From Trichopria drosophilae (Eukaryota; Arthropoda; Insecta; Hymenoptera; Diapriidae), in assembly GCA_030407085.1 (NCBI GenBank), contig CM059586.1:13348001-13412000 (forward strand): 64,000 bases of DNA, written 5' to 3'. This document shows positions 50,931 through 62,329 of this stretch, in pieces. A program made the position numbers and the translations under genes. Under the pieces are notes generated by a model. The model saw nothing but the letters and a program-made list of their open reading frames with translations. It did not search any database and had not been told where the DNA came from. Each line of letters opens with the position of its first letter. Positions within the stretch are counted from its first letter, which is position 1.

Positions 50931-53180
50931 AAAGATAGTTGTGCACAAAAACCACAATTTTTGTAATCGAAATGGAGATCATTCGCATTAATTTGATGGA
51001 AAGTGTAATTTGATCTTCTTTTGTCTCGCTCATGTTGATTAAAAATGATCAAAGTAGATCAGGCACAGTCAACTAAAGAAAATAACATTTAGTCTACTTC
51101 TGATAAGTGTCATTCTGTAGTAAATCGAAATTTGATAATTTTTCATTTTATTTCATTTAGATTTGTTACATAAAGAGAAATCATGTTAGATTGAGACATA
51201 AATGTAATGATAAGAATTACAAATGTAACAAAGAAATAGGTTAGGTTGGAGACTTTTTTATATGTAGTTATGTGAAATAGTTTAAATAAAGAAAGGCAAC
51301 AAAATGTTTGACTTAAATATTATATAAAAAATATCTTAACCTTAATATATCACGTTTTATTTTTAATACTTCATTAATTTCTTCCCTTGATACTTATTGC
51401 TTCATTAATACAAAAAGAAATCTTTATTTCGAAAAAGTACTTCTCCAATGTTGTAGTCAGACCTTGCATCTATATTTATTCCCACATGTAAGTGGAATAT
51501 TAATTTCCACGACTAAATTTTTCAATTTCCTCTTGGAATTCCAATTTTACGTGTAATTCAATGAGCACATGGAATGCGCAGTATGATAATGTAAATATTT
51601 TGCAAATTTCATTTTTATCGCGAATCTTTTATAACGATAAAGTTGGTCAACCCGATTGTGCAAGTGTATTTAAAGAAACTGATAAAAAGAATCAAAGGAC
51701 GAAATTTACTATTCACGACGAAAATCCCAAAGCATTCACCATATAGTATTATATCATTTAATGTCCATATTGTAACTATTCCTATGCTATATGTTAGCAC
51801 ATTTATTTTTGGCAAAATTTATGAATGAACAAAATATACCAAAACTACTTTTATTCCCTTGTTTCATTTTATTGAAAGCAGATTTCCAGACAAGAATAAC
51901 ATTCTCAGGAATTCCTCTTTTCCGTTACAGAACCAAAAGACGATTTCTATTCTTAGAAATTAGAACTTTCATTATTTTGTATTCGGCTTATAAAACTTTT
52001 TTGATATTGAAGATCACTCAAATGAAGATCATTCCAATGGTAATTTTGCGACAGAATTACAGAATGAGAAAACTTTCCTTTATTTGTGATACAGATTAGA
52101 TTTTTTTGCTGTTTTAACTGTCCGAATAGGATTTTTTTATGATTCGAATAATTCTTAGGACCCAAAACATCGAGTTTCGAGTTTTGTCTTCATTTTTGCA
52201 AATATAAAATAATTTATTTTTAAAAATTGTATTTAAACAACATATACGATTATCACTATTTGTCCCAAACTTTTAACCCACTTTTGAGTATGTGATTTTC
52301 GAAACATATGCCAAAATGTTGTATATAAAGGGATATTAATTTCATACAAGTTTTGTGATGAGCATAGGCTACGTTAAGAAATTATAGAAAATTAAAACAA
52401 TGGTATTGTAAAACCTTTTAAAAGATATCGGTACCAGCATTTTGGATTTTGTAAATGTCGTGTAAACTGTCCTTCCACATTACATTTTTTACAGATATCG
52501 TAGCTACAATATTTAGCCGCATTACATATGTATTTTTTAACAATTAGCAAATGGTGCATTTCTATTTTTGTTAAATTATTATCAGTTTGTCCTTTGTAGC
52601 AAAATAATGCACAGAGTTTCTTCAACATTGGCTCAAACTCAACAAATTTTCAGACAAAAATTTGCTAAACATAAACTTTTAAGAATTGGTAAAAAATACG
52701 CTGAGGTTTTTTAACTTTTTAACAAAAAAAGAGCAATTTTAAAATGTTGTAATATTCAGAAAACACAGCAATTTCCAAAAATTGTATCGTATTCTTTTAT
52801 CAATTCTAACAACTTTATGATGAACAATATTTTCTCCTAAAGTTTCTCATTTTCACCATTCAGCCGCCAATTTGGATGCTTTCATCTTTATTTTACAAGT
52901 GTTAACATGCACATTTTAAAGTTCAAGTTTTGAGGTCACGATTTCTCAATATCAAAACAGGAATTCTTCTGAAATTAATTGATTATAAAAATGGTTTAAA
53001 AATACATGTGAAAAATTTGTGTTTTTTTATTTCAATTGAATTTTTTCATTTTGAATTGAAAAAGATCCTGAAAGCTCTCTGTACGTTACATCAGACATGA
53101 CATTTTTACGAACCATTTTTCACATAAAATACAAGCATTGAAAACTGCAATGGAAAAGGATCCATTCTTTAAATTAATGC
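50931..53180. other. AT-rich non-coding stretch
   Basis: No gene recognised. Overlapping frames on both strands at 51561-52165 (61-102 codons) are Ile/Phe/Lys-rich and open in competing phases, so I regard them as chance. Confidence 0.5.
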
Positions 53181-53290
53181 GGAATAAAACTGTGGGAGTA
53201 CAAATTAAGCTTTTGGACTCGGAGTGGATTTAAAATGTAATGCTGTCAATTTTCTGTCTGAAGGAGTCAATTTTTAGTTGTTTGGGATGA
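53181..53290. repeat. ACTCC-motif repeat fragment
   Basis: GGGAGTACAAATTAAGC, GGACTCGGAGTGGATTT and GAAGGAGTCAATTTTTAG match boxes near 56380-56480 (GGAGTGAAATTTTTATTG, ACTCGGAGTCAATTTTC). Confidence 0.45.
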
Positions 53291-53352
53291 TATTAATGAT
53301 TTATTATGCTGCAAAAACTCAAGTCTTCTAAACGTATGATTTGAAGACATTA

Positions 53353-53733
53353 CACAGAAAAAAGTAAGTCTTAAAATTGTTACATCTTAAATTCATCATC
53401 AGATGCGGCTTAATTGAAGCCCGAAATTGCCTTAATTTTCTTAAATTCAGTCAGTGTTTTGGCTTAAAGTCTTACTTTCAGTAAACAAAACTGACTTTTA
53501 AACGATATTTTAGCTTAAAATAAGATTTATCGAGCTTATGGCATCTAAGTTAGACTAATCTTATTTCAAACCAAAATATCGGCTGGACGTCAGTTTTGTT
53601 GTCTGAAAGTAAGACTTCAAGCCAAAACACTGACTGAATTTAAGAAAATTAACACAATTTTTGGCTGAAATTAAGCCTCACCTAATGATGCATTTAAGAT
53701 TTAACAATTTTAAGATTTATTTTGTTTTCTTTG
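53353..53733. mobile_element. CACAG-family foldback MITE, copy 2
   Basis: A 381-bp element flanked by TA on both sides (53351-53352 and 53734-53735). The left end is CACAGAAAAAAGTAAGTCTT; the right end is mutated (TTTTGTTTTCTTTG). The arms carry TTCAGTCAGTGTTTTGGCTT and AAGCCAAAACACTGACTGAA. The subfamily with AAGATT..TCGAGCTTATGGCATCTAAG in the centre is shared with the copy at 53968. Confidence 0.92.
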
Positions 53734-53967
53734 TAAACGTTTAAAAAATGCCTTTTCAGAATAAACGTCTTAATATATCTGCCATCGTTGCAAAGTGTCT
53801 CAACATTTGAAACATTATTTACGTCTATCGATCGTAAATATGACAATGTGTCTTATAATCTGAGACATAAAATGAAAATGGTAAAAGTGTCTAAATTTAA
53901 GTCATTTAACTAATTTAAGACATTTATGTCTTGAGACAATTGCAAATCGAATCACATTGCCGATTCG
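53734..53967. repeat. Remnant related to the M1-type element
   Basis: Boxes such as AAGTGTCTCAACATTTGAAA, GTGTCTTATAATCTGAGAC and AAGTCATTTAACTAATTTAA resemble the 54926 element (AAGTGTCTCAAAATAAC, AAATGAAGTCATTTACAACG). It may be a diverged relative that served as target for later insertions. Confidence 0.4.
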
Positions 53968-54298
53968 ATTAGGTGAGGCTTAATTTCAGCCAAAAATTGC
54001 GTTAATTTTATTAAATTCAGTCAGTGTTTTGGCTTGAAGTCTTACTTTCAGACAACAAATCTGACTTTCAGCCGATATTTTGGTTTGAAATAAGATTCGT
54101 CTAACTTAGATGCCATAAGCTCGATAAATCTTATTTTAAGCCAAAATATCGCCTAAAAGTCAGTTTTGCTCACTGAACGTAAGACTTTAAGCGAAAACAC
54201 TGACTAAATTTAAGAAAATTAACGCAATTTCGGACTTAAATTAAGCCTTACCTGATGAATTTAAGATTTAACATTTTTAAGACTTATTTTTTTCTGTG
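53968..54298. mobile_element. CACAG-family foldback MITE, copy 3 (left end missing)
   Basis: The right end TTATTTTTTTCTGTG is intact, but the left end starts at ATTAGGTGAGGCTTAATT, lacking about 45 bp of the usual terminus. Even so it is bounded by a perfect 13-bp direct repeat, CATTGCCGATTCG, at 53955-53967 and 54299-54311. The central part matches copy 2 in inverted orientation (GATGCCATAAGCTCGATAAA). Confidence 0.9.
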
Positions 54299-54431
54299 CA
54301 TTGCCGATTCGCGTATCTTCGTGAATATGCGGCAATTGCCGACACCAAGCGATGTCTTGATAAAAGCTACATAACCTACATAACATATTCTGTTGACGTG
54401 CGGATTTTCGGTTAATTTGATTCCAACGGTC

Positions 54432-54821
54432 CACAGAAAAAAAAAGTTTTAAAATTGTTACATCTTAAATTAAGCACTGTAAAAGGCTTAATTTCAATCT
54501 AAAATTGAGCTAATTTTCGTAAATTAAGCTAACTTAAATATTTGCGCTTAAAACCTTATTTTGAGTTTTGGAAACTTACTTTTAGTCAATATTCAGGTTC
54601 GAAATAAGAATTTTCTAACTTAGATGCGACAAGCTCGAAAAAATTTTCTTTAAGCATAAATCTCAACTAAAATTAAACTTTTCTGTCTGAAAGTAAGACT
54701 TTAAGCACAAATATTAACTTAATTTAAGAAAATTTTAATTTAAGCTCAATTTTAGACTGAAATTAAGCCTTTTACAGTGCTTAATTTGCGATGTAACAAT
54801 TTTAAGACTTTTTTTTCTGTG
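54432..54821. mobile_element. CACAG-family foldback MITE, copy 4
   Basis: A 390-bp element with intact termini CACAGAAAAAAAAAGTTTTA and AAGACTTTTTTTTCTGTG, and strong arms (AAATTGAGCTAATTTTCGTA and AAGCTCAATTTTAGACTGA). It is closest to the nested copy at 42308. No coding sequence. Confidence 0.93.
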
Positions 54822-54925
54822 TTCATTACTGTGTTCGTAAATTCCATACGGATACAAACATTATGTACTATTTCATAAATGGAAGATGCAAAAAAAATAA
54901 ATTAAATGTGAAAGAACATAAAATG

Positions 54926-55095
54926 AAACACTTTTAGGTTATGTATCAACTACCGAGCAGTACATTCAGATTGCGATTGAAGACACTTCAAACGTCTTAA
55001 ATGAAGTCATTTACAACGTCTCCCTATAAGACACCCAAAAACATCTTAAAAGTGAGTTCGAAAGTGTCTCAAAATAACACCCGTTTTTGCAGTGT
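54926..55095 (-). mobile_element. Short non-autonomous element, family M1, copy 2
   Basis: This is the reverse complement of 987-1153 over its whole length, with moderate divergence: CACTTTTAGGTTATGTATCA at the start and ACCCGTTTTTGCAGTGT at the end. Both flanks lose similarity abruptly. The 89-codon minus frame at 55011-55280 starts downstream and overlaps it, so that frame is suspect. Confidence 0.75.
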
Positions 55096-55279
55096 CCATA
55101 GGATTTATACCTCAGTGTTCTGAAAATGTAAATATGTAATTTGTATAAATTTATGAAGGTAAATTTGTTTGTCCATTCTGATCGCGAGAACTCCATGAAA
55201 TCCAAAATTCCTTTTCTCGTAGCTTTGGGGGCATTGTATTCCGTCAACAAAAAATCAGTTTCCGTAAGGAATAAAATCA

Positions 55280-56350
55280 CGACATTCGCAAGTTCCTAAG
55301 TAAATTTTGGTTTGTAACTCCGAAAAATGTCTGCCTGGATAAATTGCTGTTCTCCGTTCGACGAACCTCCTCCGTAATTGCCCCGAGGAATACGGCTATC
55401 GAGCGGAAGAGGAATTTTTCTTTGCGACCGCAAAACATTCCACCAATGATATCTTTCGAATTTCCCGTGGCAAGTCTGAGGTAGTCATTATCTGGAAGCG
55501 AAACGAGAAAGGAACCATCGGAGGATCCCACACGACGACTGGATGGCGGGGCCGCGCATCGGCATAATGAGGAATCCCGTCAAACTCGTCCCGTAAGCTT
55601 TGTTCGCGGCTATCTCGGTACTCGCGTACCGTCGTTTATCTCCTCAGACTACCCTCGATTTTATTCTAGGCATGTCGAGAACGGCTAGACTCGATATCGC
55701 GAACGTGTGCTGGAGAGAGTGGGATAGCGTCCATTGCCAACCATCCCAGTTGCATCTCCAGCCACAGCATCCCATGATGGCTGACTGGTCACCCCACCCC
55801 AAAGCGCCGGTCCTGAAGGACTCGGTCGGACCTAACCTCAACTGCCTCTCGCACGTGGCGGCCATATTGTTGGAGGGTTGGCCCATCCATAGAACCGAGA
55901 TACTCATTGGCCGTTGCGGGAGATTCCATCTCCTTCTATCTCAAGCTCTCTCTCGTTACTCTCTCCTGCTCCGACTTTCTCTCTTGCTACCCGGAGATCT
56001 GTGTCACAGCTTCGCATGTGGTGGTGGTTCACCAATACCATTCACCATCGTGTATTTCACTATCGGCCTTGCGTGTCCTCCGCCGTTACCACGCCCGTGT
56101 ATTTTTCTTAAGGGTTCGACGATCTTTGCATCAATCGGACTCTATCGCGATTTACCGGATACCCAGATTGCGTGATAACATTGGCTCCCATCACGACTTG
56201 ATTTACGACTGCGCTAAACATTGAGATTCCTCCTAAATACTCCTCCATGCTAGGTTTAATTCCGATGGGATCGATAAATGCTGGGTGTATCGTATGTCGC
56301 GAGGAATATGGCAGAGGTAACGGTTTGTTTTTGGTCATTTCGATAATCGA
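55280..56350. other. GC-rich island with E-box, GCCAT and CTCTC motifs
   Basis: The island has long frames on both strands (plus 55600-56175, 191 codons; plus 55907-56224; minus 55277-55531, 55644-55907 and 56108-56512). The longest frame has no recognisable domain, its C-terminal half is read through a pyrimidine-rich tract, and competing frames are equally open, so I do not call a gene. It contains CACGTG at 55852-55857 beside GCCAT at 55861-55865, and several CTCTC (GAGAG) boxes at 55930-55990. These fit a promoter or regulatory element. A real exon cannot be excluded. Confidence 0.4.
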
Positions 56351-56369
56351 TGACTGGGAAAAGTAGCAC

Positions 56370-56500
56370 ATGTAAATTTCTGTGGAAAAACACTCCAAAA
56401 TTGTTGGAGTGAAATTTTTATTGCAAAGGATTGAAAATCGGTTGAACTCGGAGTCAATTTTCAAAAGTAGTAAATTTGGAGTAAATGTTCTAATAATAAT
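56370..56500. repeat. ACTCC-motif repeat fragment
   Basis: CACTCCAAAATTGTTGGAGT forms a small palindrome, followed by GAACTCGGAGTCAATTTTC and TTTGGAGTAAATGTTC. The family is shared with 16.1, 40.9, 42.7 and 53.2 kb. The plus frame at 56382-56660 starts inside it. Confidence 0.5.
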
Positions 56501-57750
56501 TGGGGGTGACATTAATAATTTTCTACAAGAGATTCAAATATTTTTATTACTCGTGACTGGACTGGACAGGTTAGAGTGTACACAAACAATTAAAATAGCC
56601 ATGATGGATTTTTTATGCACCTTCACTCTATTACGGAAAATTAGAAAAGGTGAAATATAAAAACAATAAACAATTTAAAAAATAAAATTTATATGCAAAA
56701 AACAGATGATTGATCTTGGTTATCGCCTTTCAATATCCCGAAACTTATTTCACCCTCTAAATCCAAGAGATACATATTTTTTTCTCAGTCAACATAACCT
56801 CAATTAAAAAAAATCGATTTTATACCTTTGACGCACTACATAGTGCTTTCAATATTCAAAGTCTCAGAATGGAATCTAGTGAAAATTGTTGAAAATGAAA
56901 AAATTTACGGTTACCTTCTTTAACGATTACAAAATTTCTTTATTGCCAAGAACAAAAATTGTTTCTGAGTGATGTGCATAACAAAACCTGAAATATATCG
57001 TACAAATGTTTTAATCAATTGGAATTACATCTTTTCCATTTTTTTTGAGGTTAGGTTTGCAACAATCGTACATCGAGTCAAATCATTAATAAAAAAAATC
57101 ATTGTAAACATGTTATGCTTAAAGATAGTTTGTCTTAATTTCATATTTTACAGAAACGTTAAAATTATTAATTGCCTTAACATGAATATTCAATATTTTT
57201 TTTTCAATTTTGTCGTAAATTTGTAGGTATATTTTACTGTTTTAATTTATTTTATTGAAATTTCATTGTATTATAATTTTTTAAATATTTTCGTTTAAAA
57301 GTGTCAAAATAATATTATATTATTTGTTAATTTAGTTTTGTGACTTTTCCGATAATGAGACGAACATATACATGCAGAGAAAATTTTTCCAGGTGATAAT
57401 TTGAAGACAAACTTTTAGAACGGAAAAAATTGCCATTAATTCTGACCAAAATTACTATTTTTTATAGTTTTGCCTGTCTGAATAGTAAAACTTCCATTTA
57501 CAGTCATTTTTAGACAAAATTGTAGTTTTTCTCATTCTGCAAGTTCCCACAATTAATACCTGGAATGGTAAAATTTGAAAGAAAATGGTTCTCCATGTAT
57601 GTGTAATACTGGCGGATAAAAAAAGTTTGGAAGTACTTAGTATACAAAGAAAACAATTCTTAATGAATTTAACTTTTCATTCTTCAATTTTAACTCCTCT
57701 ACCTTCTAACATTGCTTACAGCAACTATTCTAAAGTTATTAATATAATTA
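56501..57750. other. AT-rich non-coding stretch
   Basis: No gene recognised. Around 57430-57530, CTATTTTTTATAGTTTTGCC and GAATAGTAAAACTTCC recall the palindromic TTTTACTAT family. Confidence 0.5.
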
Positions 57751-58192
57751 CAGTAGTTCTCCCCTTATTCTAATTTGTCCAGTCAGGCAAGATAGCGGCC
57801 TTCTTCCCTTATTCTAATTTTCTCCTCTCCCCCACTACTCAAATTCTTGTTTCACTTTTTTCTCCAAACATTTAACATAAATAAGTACCTTTGCCTTTAT
57901 CCAAACATTCAACGTGAATAATTTACATACAAACCACTGTGACACATCGATCAATTTACGGATGTGTACAAATAATTTTATTTAGGGGTTATGTTTTCAT
58001 TCCTCCTATAAGGTATACGCATAGATACATGCCGTACCTATACATACGTACATACATTCTACACATGCACATAAAGCGGTAGGCGTGGTGGGGAGACAGA
58101 GTGAGGGGAAATATTAGAATACGACAAGGGAAAAAATTGCAATAAGAGAAGAAATTAGAATATAGGAAATTAGAATAAGGGGAGAACTACTG
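57751..58192. mobile_element. Tc1/mariner-type MITE, 442 bp, 26-bp identical termini
   Basis: The first 26 bases (57751-57776, beginning CAGTAGTTCTCCCCTTATTC) are the exact reverse complement of the last 26 (58167-58192). TA stands on both sides (57749-57750 and 58193-58194). A second, subterminal copy of the motif CCTTATTCTAATTT lies near 57808, with a matching AAATTAGAATA near 58152. TA target duplication and CAGT ends are typical of Tc1/mariner-type elements. The interior is non-coding, including a CG-poor tract and GGTGGGGAGACAGAGTGAGG. Identical termini suggest it is the youngest element in the window. Confidence 0.95.
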
Positions 58193-58194
58193 TA

Positions 58195-60150
58195 CGATTG
58201 TAATCAGCAGCCAAAAACATGATTAAATTGTAGACAAAAAAATAGTTTTATTCCTTTCAAGACTACCATTAAATTAATTCAAATTGTTAGATAGTTTTTA
58301 GGGTATAAATGTGATACCATTTGAAAAATACTATTCTGAATTTTTATAATGTTAAAATAAGTGAAACGAATGTACACTAAAGGTCTATGTCAAGTGAGTA
58401 TTCAACTAAATTATTGGTAAATGTAAAACAAATGCGTTATCAATGACTTCATATTATTAGTTTTTATTGCAAGTGACGTTTACTAAATGAATGAACATTT
58501 TGTAGCACTAAGTAGTAATTAAATAATTATTCATTCATTATTACTTATTTAGTTACTCAAAACTGATATTTTTAAAATTCAACATAAACTTAAAAATACA
58601 TTTTTCCTGATGTATAAATGAATGAAATAAAATATTCTCTCAATATTGTATATAATAATAAATTTGTTGAACATAATCTAATAAATAAATAGTTTTATGA
58701 AATTAAAATTTATCCAAATTGATCAAATATGATTTGATATAGATATAATTCAATGCAATTACATTTACACTGATTTTTTTTTAATTTAAGTAAATAATAT
58801 GAATAGTCGCAAGAAAAATATAAACATGTATTAAGAAAATAGTTTTGTATTTTTAATACATATTTCTTGTTTTTAGACCAAATTGGTCTGATTTAATTTG
58901 ACTCACATTAAGATATGATTTCCTGTTTACAATTAAATATTGCGACGAAATATTTTCAGTATAAATCAAGCCCTTGTTTGTCTAGTTGCAACCGATATTA
59001 ACGAGAGTAACTTTTTGATACAATTTGAAATTGACATAAAATAATACCACGAATTTAAAATCAGAAAACTACTTTAGACATCTGAATTTATCGTCACAAA
59101 ATTGGTAACATAATTTCAATACTATAATGGTGTTTATTACATAATAATACTATTTTAAAAAGACTAATGAATTCATAAATATTAATCAAAATATTAACAA
59201 GAAGCAATACAATTGATTATTAAATGTATTTTGAAATTGACCAATATTCTTTTGTTTAATGTTAAAGAAATTATTTCTTTAATATTTCCTCGTCAAGTAC
59301 CGTCTATATTGGTATCCAAACTTCTAAGTGCTTTGTACTTATATTTTTTAACTAAATAAGAAAAATTAAACAATACAAAACTATACGACAATACTAAATG
59401 TTCATATTAAATAACGTTTTTATGCATACTAAAACTACCCTGAGAAAGAAATTTTACTAAATGGTAAATTACTTAGTGGGAACTAAATCTTTAGTAGTTT
59501 TTATACCTACATATCATTAATCTGACTAAAATTTAGTTAATCCAATTTTCGTTTTAGTGATCTTAATTATATGGAGCTATTAAAACTACAAAATAATTAC
59601 TCCACACTAAATAACTCAATGTTTCGTTAATTGGTAATATTAAACTCAAAATCAATCATTAAATAACATGAACGTACCGGCAAATGAAACAATATAAAAA
59701 TACAATACAGTTAAGGAAATTAGAACCTCAAAGTTTTGTATAAATCAACAAGAAATCATTTAAGAAAAGTTTATAAAGTTTCTTCATTTTTTTGGGTGAT
59801 TATAGTAGAAAAAGTATTTATCACAAAGTTTTTTGATATTCTTGATTCCAGAAATATTTGCTACTTTCTCTTGGAACATGTACATTGCAGAAAATAAATA
59901 AAAACTTGTTAAAATCTATTTAAGTTATATTAATTTCTTTTAATTAAAAATGCACTTGTTTTTTATAAAAATGAAAAATAACTAAATTTCCAATTAGCTC
60001 AGCTGAACAAACTGAATATTTTGATGAAATTATTGCAAAATAATTTTATGAAAGAAGTAGAAACACAAAAAATTAACTAACTTATCTAATGTGATCAAGC
60101 AAAGATTTCTAAAATGCATACACAAAATGAAATAGTTGGAATTACTAACA
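58195..60150. other. Long AT-rich non-coding stretch
   Basis: No gene recognised. Degenerate TTTAGTAG/CTAAATTT motifs at 59445-59660 suggest a decayed foldback. Confidence 0.5.
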
Positions 60151-60156
60151 ATAGCG

Positions 60157-60217
60157 TAGTTTTACTATCTAAATAGTGATATTAAGTAGATAAACCTGCT
60201 ATTTAAATAGTAAAAGC
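60157..60217. repeat. Small palindrome, TTTTACTATCTAAATAG family
   Basis: TAGTTTTACTATCTAAATAG is mirrored by CTATTTAAATAGTAAAAGC. The same palindrome is at 5610-5672, and an additional half-copy is near 60402 (CTAACTAAATAGTAAAAGCA). Confidence 0.7.
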
Positions 60218-60710
60218 TGCACCAATGCACCATATCCATAAATCTTTACATTTTTATCTGTTTTTACATATTTTTAGATATTATGTGTATTTATATATTG
60301 TAATTATCCAGTTTATGTTTTATTGATTGTTATTTCTGTATTTTGTTTCTTATTCAGTTTACCACAAAGGAACATTAACCCATGGCATGACAAATCTAAC
60401 TAACTAAATAGTAAAAGCAACTGAAATACGTAGTTGTGCCATATTTGTTTTTTATCATGTAAAATAAATATAATTGATTCTTTCATTACTGATTTGAATT
60501 TTTGCAATCTTCCATCTTCTAACACCTTGACTAATAGAAGTATAAGCGCCAGCATTAATAATTATAGTAAATAACTATGAAGTATTTCTAATTTTGATCA
60601 CAATAATGTTTTTATTAATTAAAATAACAATTATTAATACATTATTACATGAACTGATTAAGGTATTCTTAACTTTCGTGCTTACTAAATTTATGTAGTG
60701 CATACACCGC
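60218..60710. other. AT-rich non-coding stretch
   Basis: No gene recognised. Confidence 0.5.
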
Positions 60711-60711
60711 A

Positions 60712-60915
60712 AAATAATTTCGAAAATCGAAGTAAATATTTACTTGAATAGTAGCAAGTAAATACGTACTCGAATAAAGAAGATAATGTCTTAAACTAAG
60801 TAAGATATATTACAAAAGATGAAACATTTATTAAATAGAAGAAAATATTTTCTTATTTCAAGTAAACATTCATTTACTACTTTACAAATGATTTATTTTA
60901 TTGTAAAAAAATTTG
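60712..60915. repeat. Decayed foldback element
   Basis: GAAGTAAATATTTACTTGAA and repeated AAGTAAATA boxes on the left face TTTCAAGTAAACATTCATTT on the right. Borders are uncertain. Confidence 0.4.
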
Positions 60916-61100
60916 TGTATTAGGATACGGAACATTTTTTAGTAAAATCATATTAAGAACAATAAAAACTTATCGCGATACAATCATTACAAAATTTACA
61001 TATTTCACACAAATTTTCGCAGTTTTTAATATTAGTTACATAAATTTAACATCTTCCATACTTATCACATTCGATTTCGAGTACGATTCGTATACATATT
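60916..61100. other. AT-rich non-coding stretch
   Basis: No feature seen. Confidence 0.5.
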
Positions 61101-61830
61101 TAAGAAAATACTCACAAACTCCACTCAAGGTATAATTTCCAGTCGTCGAAGAATTGCAAAGAGGAATCTTGGATAAATTTTTTTTGAAAACTCGAAGTAG
61201 TAAATTCTATTAAGCAGACATAATCCGCGACGTTCGCGATATCGTGGAATTAGAAAGCAACGCATTTGTAAAAATCATAAACCGATAAGTCATCCATTTA
61301 TGAACGAGATTACGGAAGGAATACCCATCCGGTGACTCGAGTATTGACCGTAAAACGTTTTATAACGCTATAAAATAATCCTCTCTATCCCCCTCTAAGT
61401 TTACCTGCCCCGTTCAAGCCCTCAAGAATAGCGACATTTCGACGGACGTTCGCGATCGCGGTCTTGGGAAAAACTAAACATCCGAGACGTCAAAACCTCA
61501 TAGGAAAAAAAGTGAAATCTACCCCTTCCCGAGCTAACCCTTTAGTAGCTTTCTAATTTTTACAATTTTTATTGTAGACCGTCGCTTTCACTCCTAGAAA
61601 TCATCTTCCCAGCGGCTCAACCCTTTTTATGGGAGCCTTAAAAGAGAAAGTTCCTTCGACAACCCTAGCCTATTTAAGATCTAGTAAAACTCGGGAAAAC
61701 TCCTGGAAATTGTACCTTTTAACCGATTCACGCTTTTCCCCGATTCGGGGAAACTGACAACTTAAACCCGTTCGTATAAATCTTTACTAAAATGAACCTG
61801 ATGTCTTCTAGCTGTCAAATTTGATGATGT
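61101..61830. other. GC-richer island with an acceptor-like site
   Basis: A single-copy-looking block. A T-rich tract ending TTTACAATTTTTATTGTAG precedes 61578, after which a plus frame is open for 59 codons to TGA at 61755-61757 (begins TVAFTPRNHLPSG). I do not recognise it and there is no start codon, so it would have to be a terminal exon. CG-rich patches (GACGGACGTTCGCGATCGCG near 61440) also fit a regulatory element. Confidence 0.35.
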
Positions 61831-62079
61831 GATCCCTGGTAGAAAATGCATCTTGCCCTTTCGAATCAGATCCTGACAGGTGATAGGAAACAATAATCCT
61901 TGAGATAAAGATATTCCCAACTACCTTTTGTCAAGATCTAATCGATTGTGACAAAATTCAGGTTCTACCAAAGTTAAATCCACGATGCACATGTAATACA
62001 AACCCAATTTTCACAGGTCGCGTTGATGAAGACGTTTTGAAGAAAGAAGAATCCATCGTTGATTTGTGAAACCTCCTGT
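61831..62079. other. Non-coding spacer
   Basis: No feature recognised. Confidence 0.4.
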
Positions 62080-62137
62080 TACGTATACTGAAGGTATACC
62101 GGACAGAAATACACTCAGGATACATTCAGTATACGTA
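62080..62137. repeat. Perfect 13-bp inverted repeat
   Basis: TACGTATACTGAA (62080-62092) and TTCAGTATACGTA (62125-62137) are exact complements with a 32-base spacer that itself contains GGTATACC. It could form a cruciform or be a protein-binding palindrome. It lies about 250 bp before the GC-rich island. Confidence 0.85.
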
Positions 62138-62329
62138 CAGGGTGTTTCATATTCCTCGTCGATCACTGGATGAAGACTTGATGACTTCTGCGAAGATGAA
62201 TTGCACGAGGTAATGACTGAAACAGAAAACAAACAATTCCCTAAAAATCACATCGACAATATTTGTTTATGTAAATTAACTAGATTATGAGGAGAAAAAT
62301 AGAATTTTGAAAAAATGAAATTCCAAACA

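Noticed and set aside
51561..52165. Cluster of 61-102-codon frames
   Set aside because: Several phases on both strands compete over the same AT-rich sequence and the products are low-complexity Ile/Phe/Lys-rich.
55600..56175. 191-codon plus-strand frame as a gene
   Set aside because: No recognisable domain. Competing frames are open on both strands in the same GC-rich island, and part is read through a pyrimidine-rich tract. It is kept only as a possibility inside the island entry.
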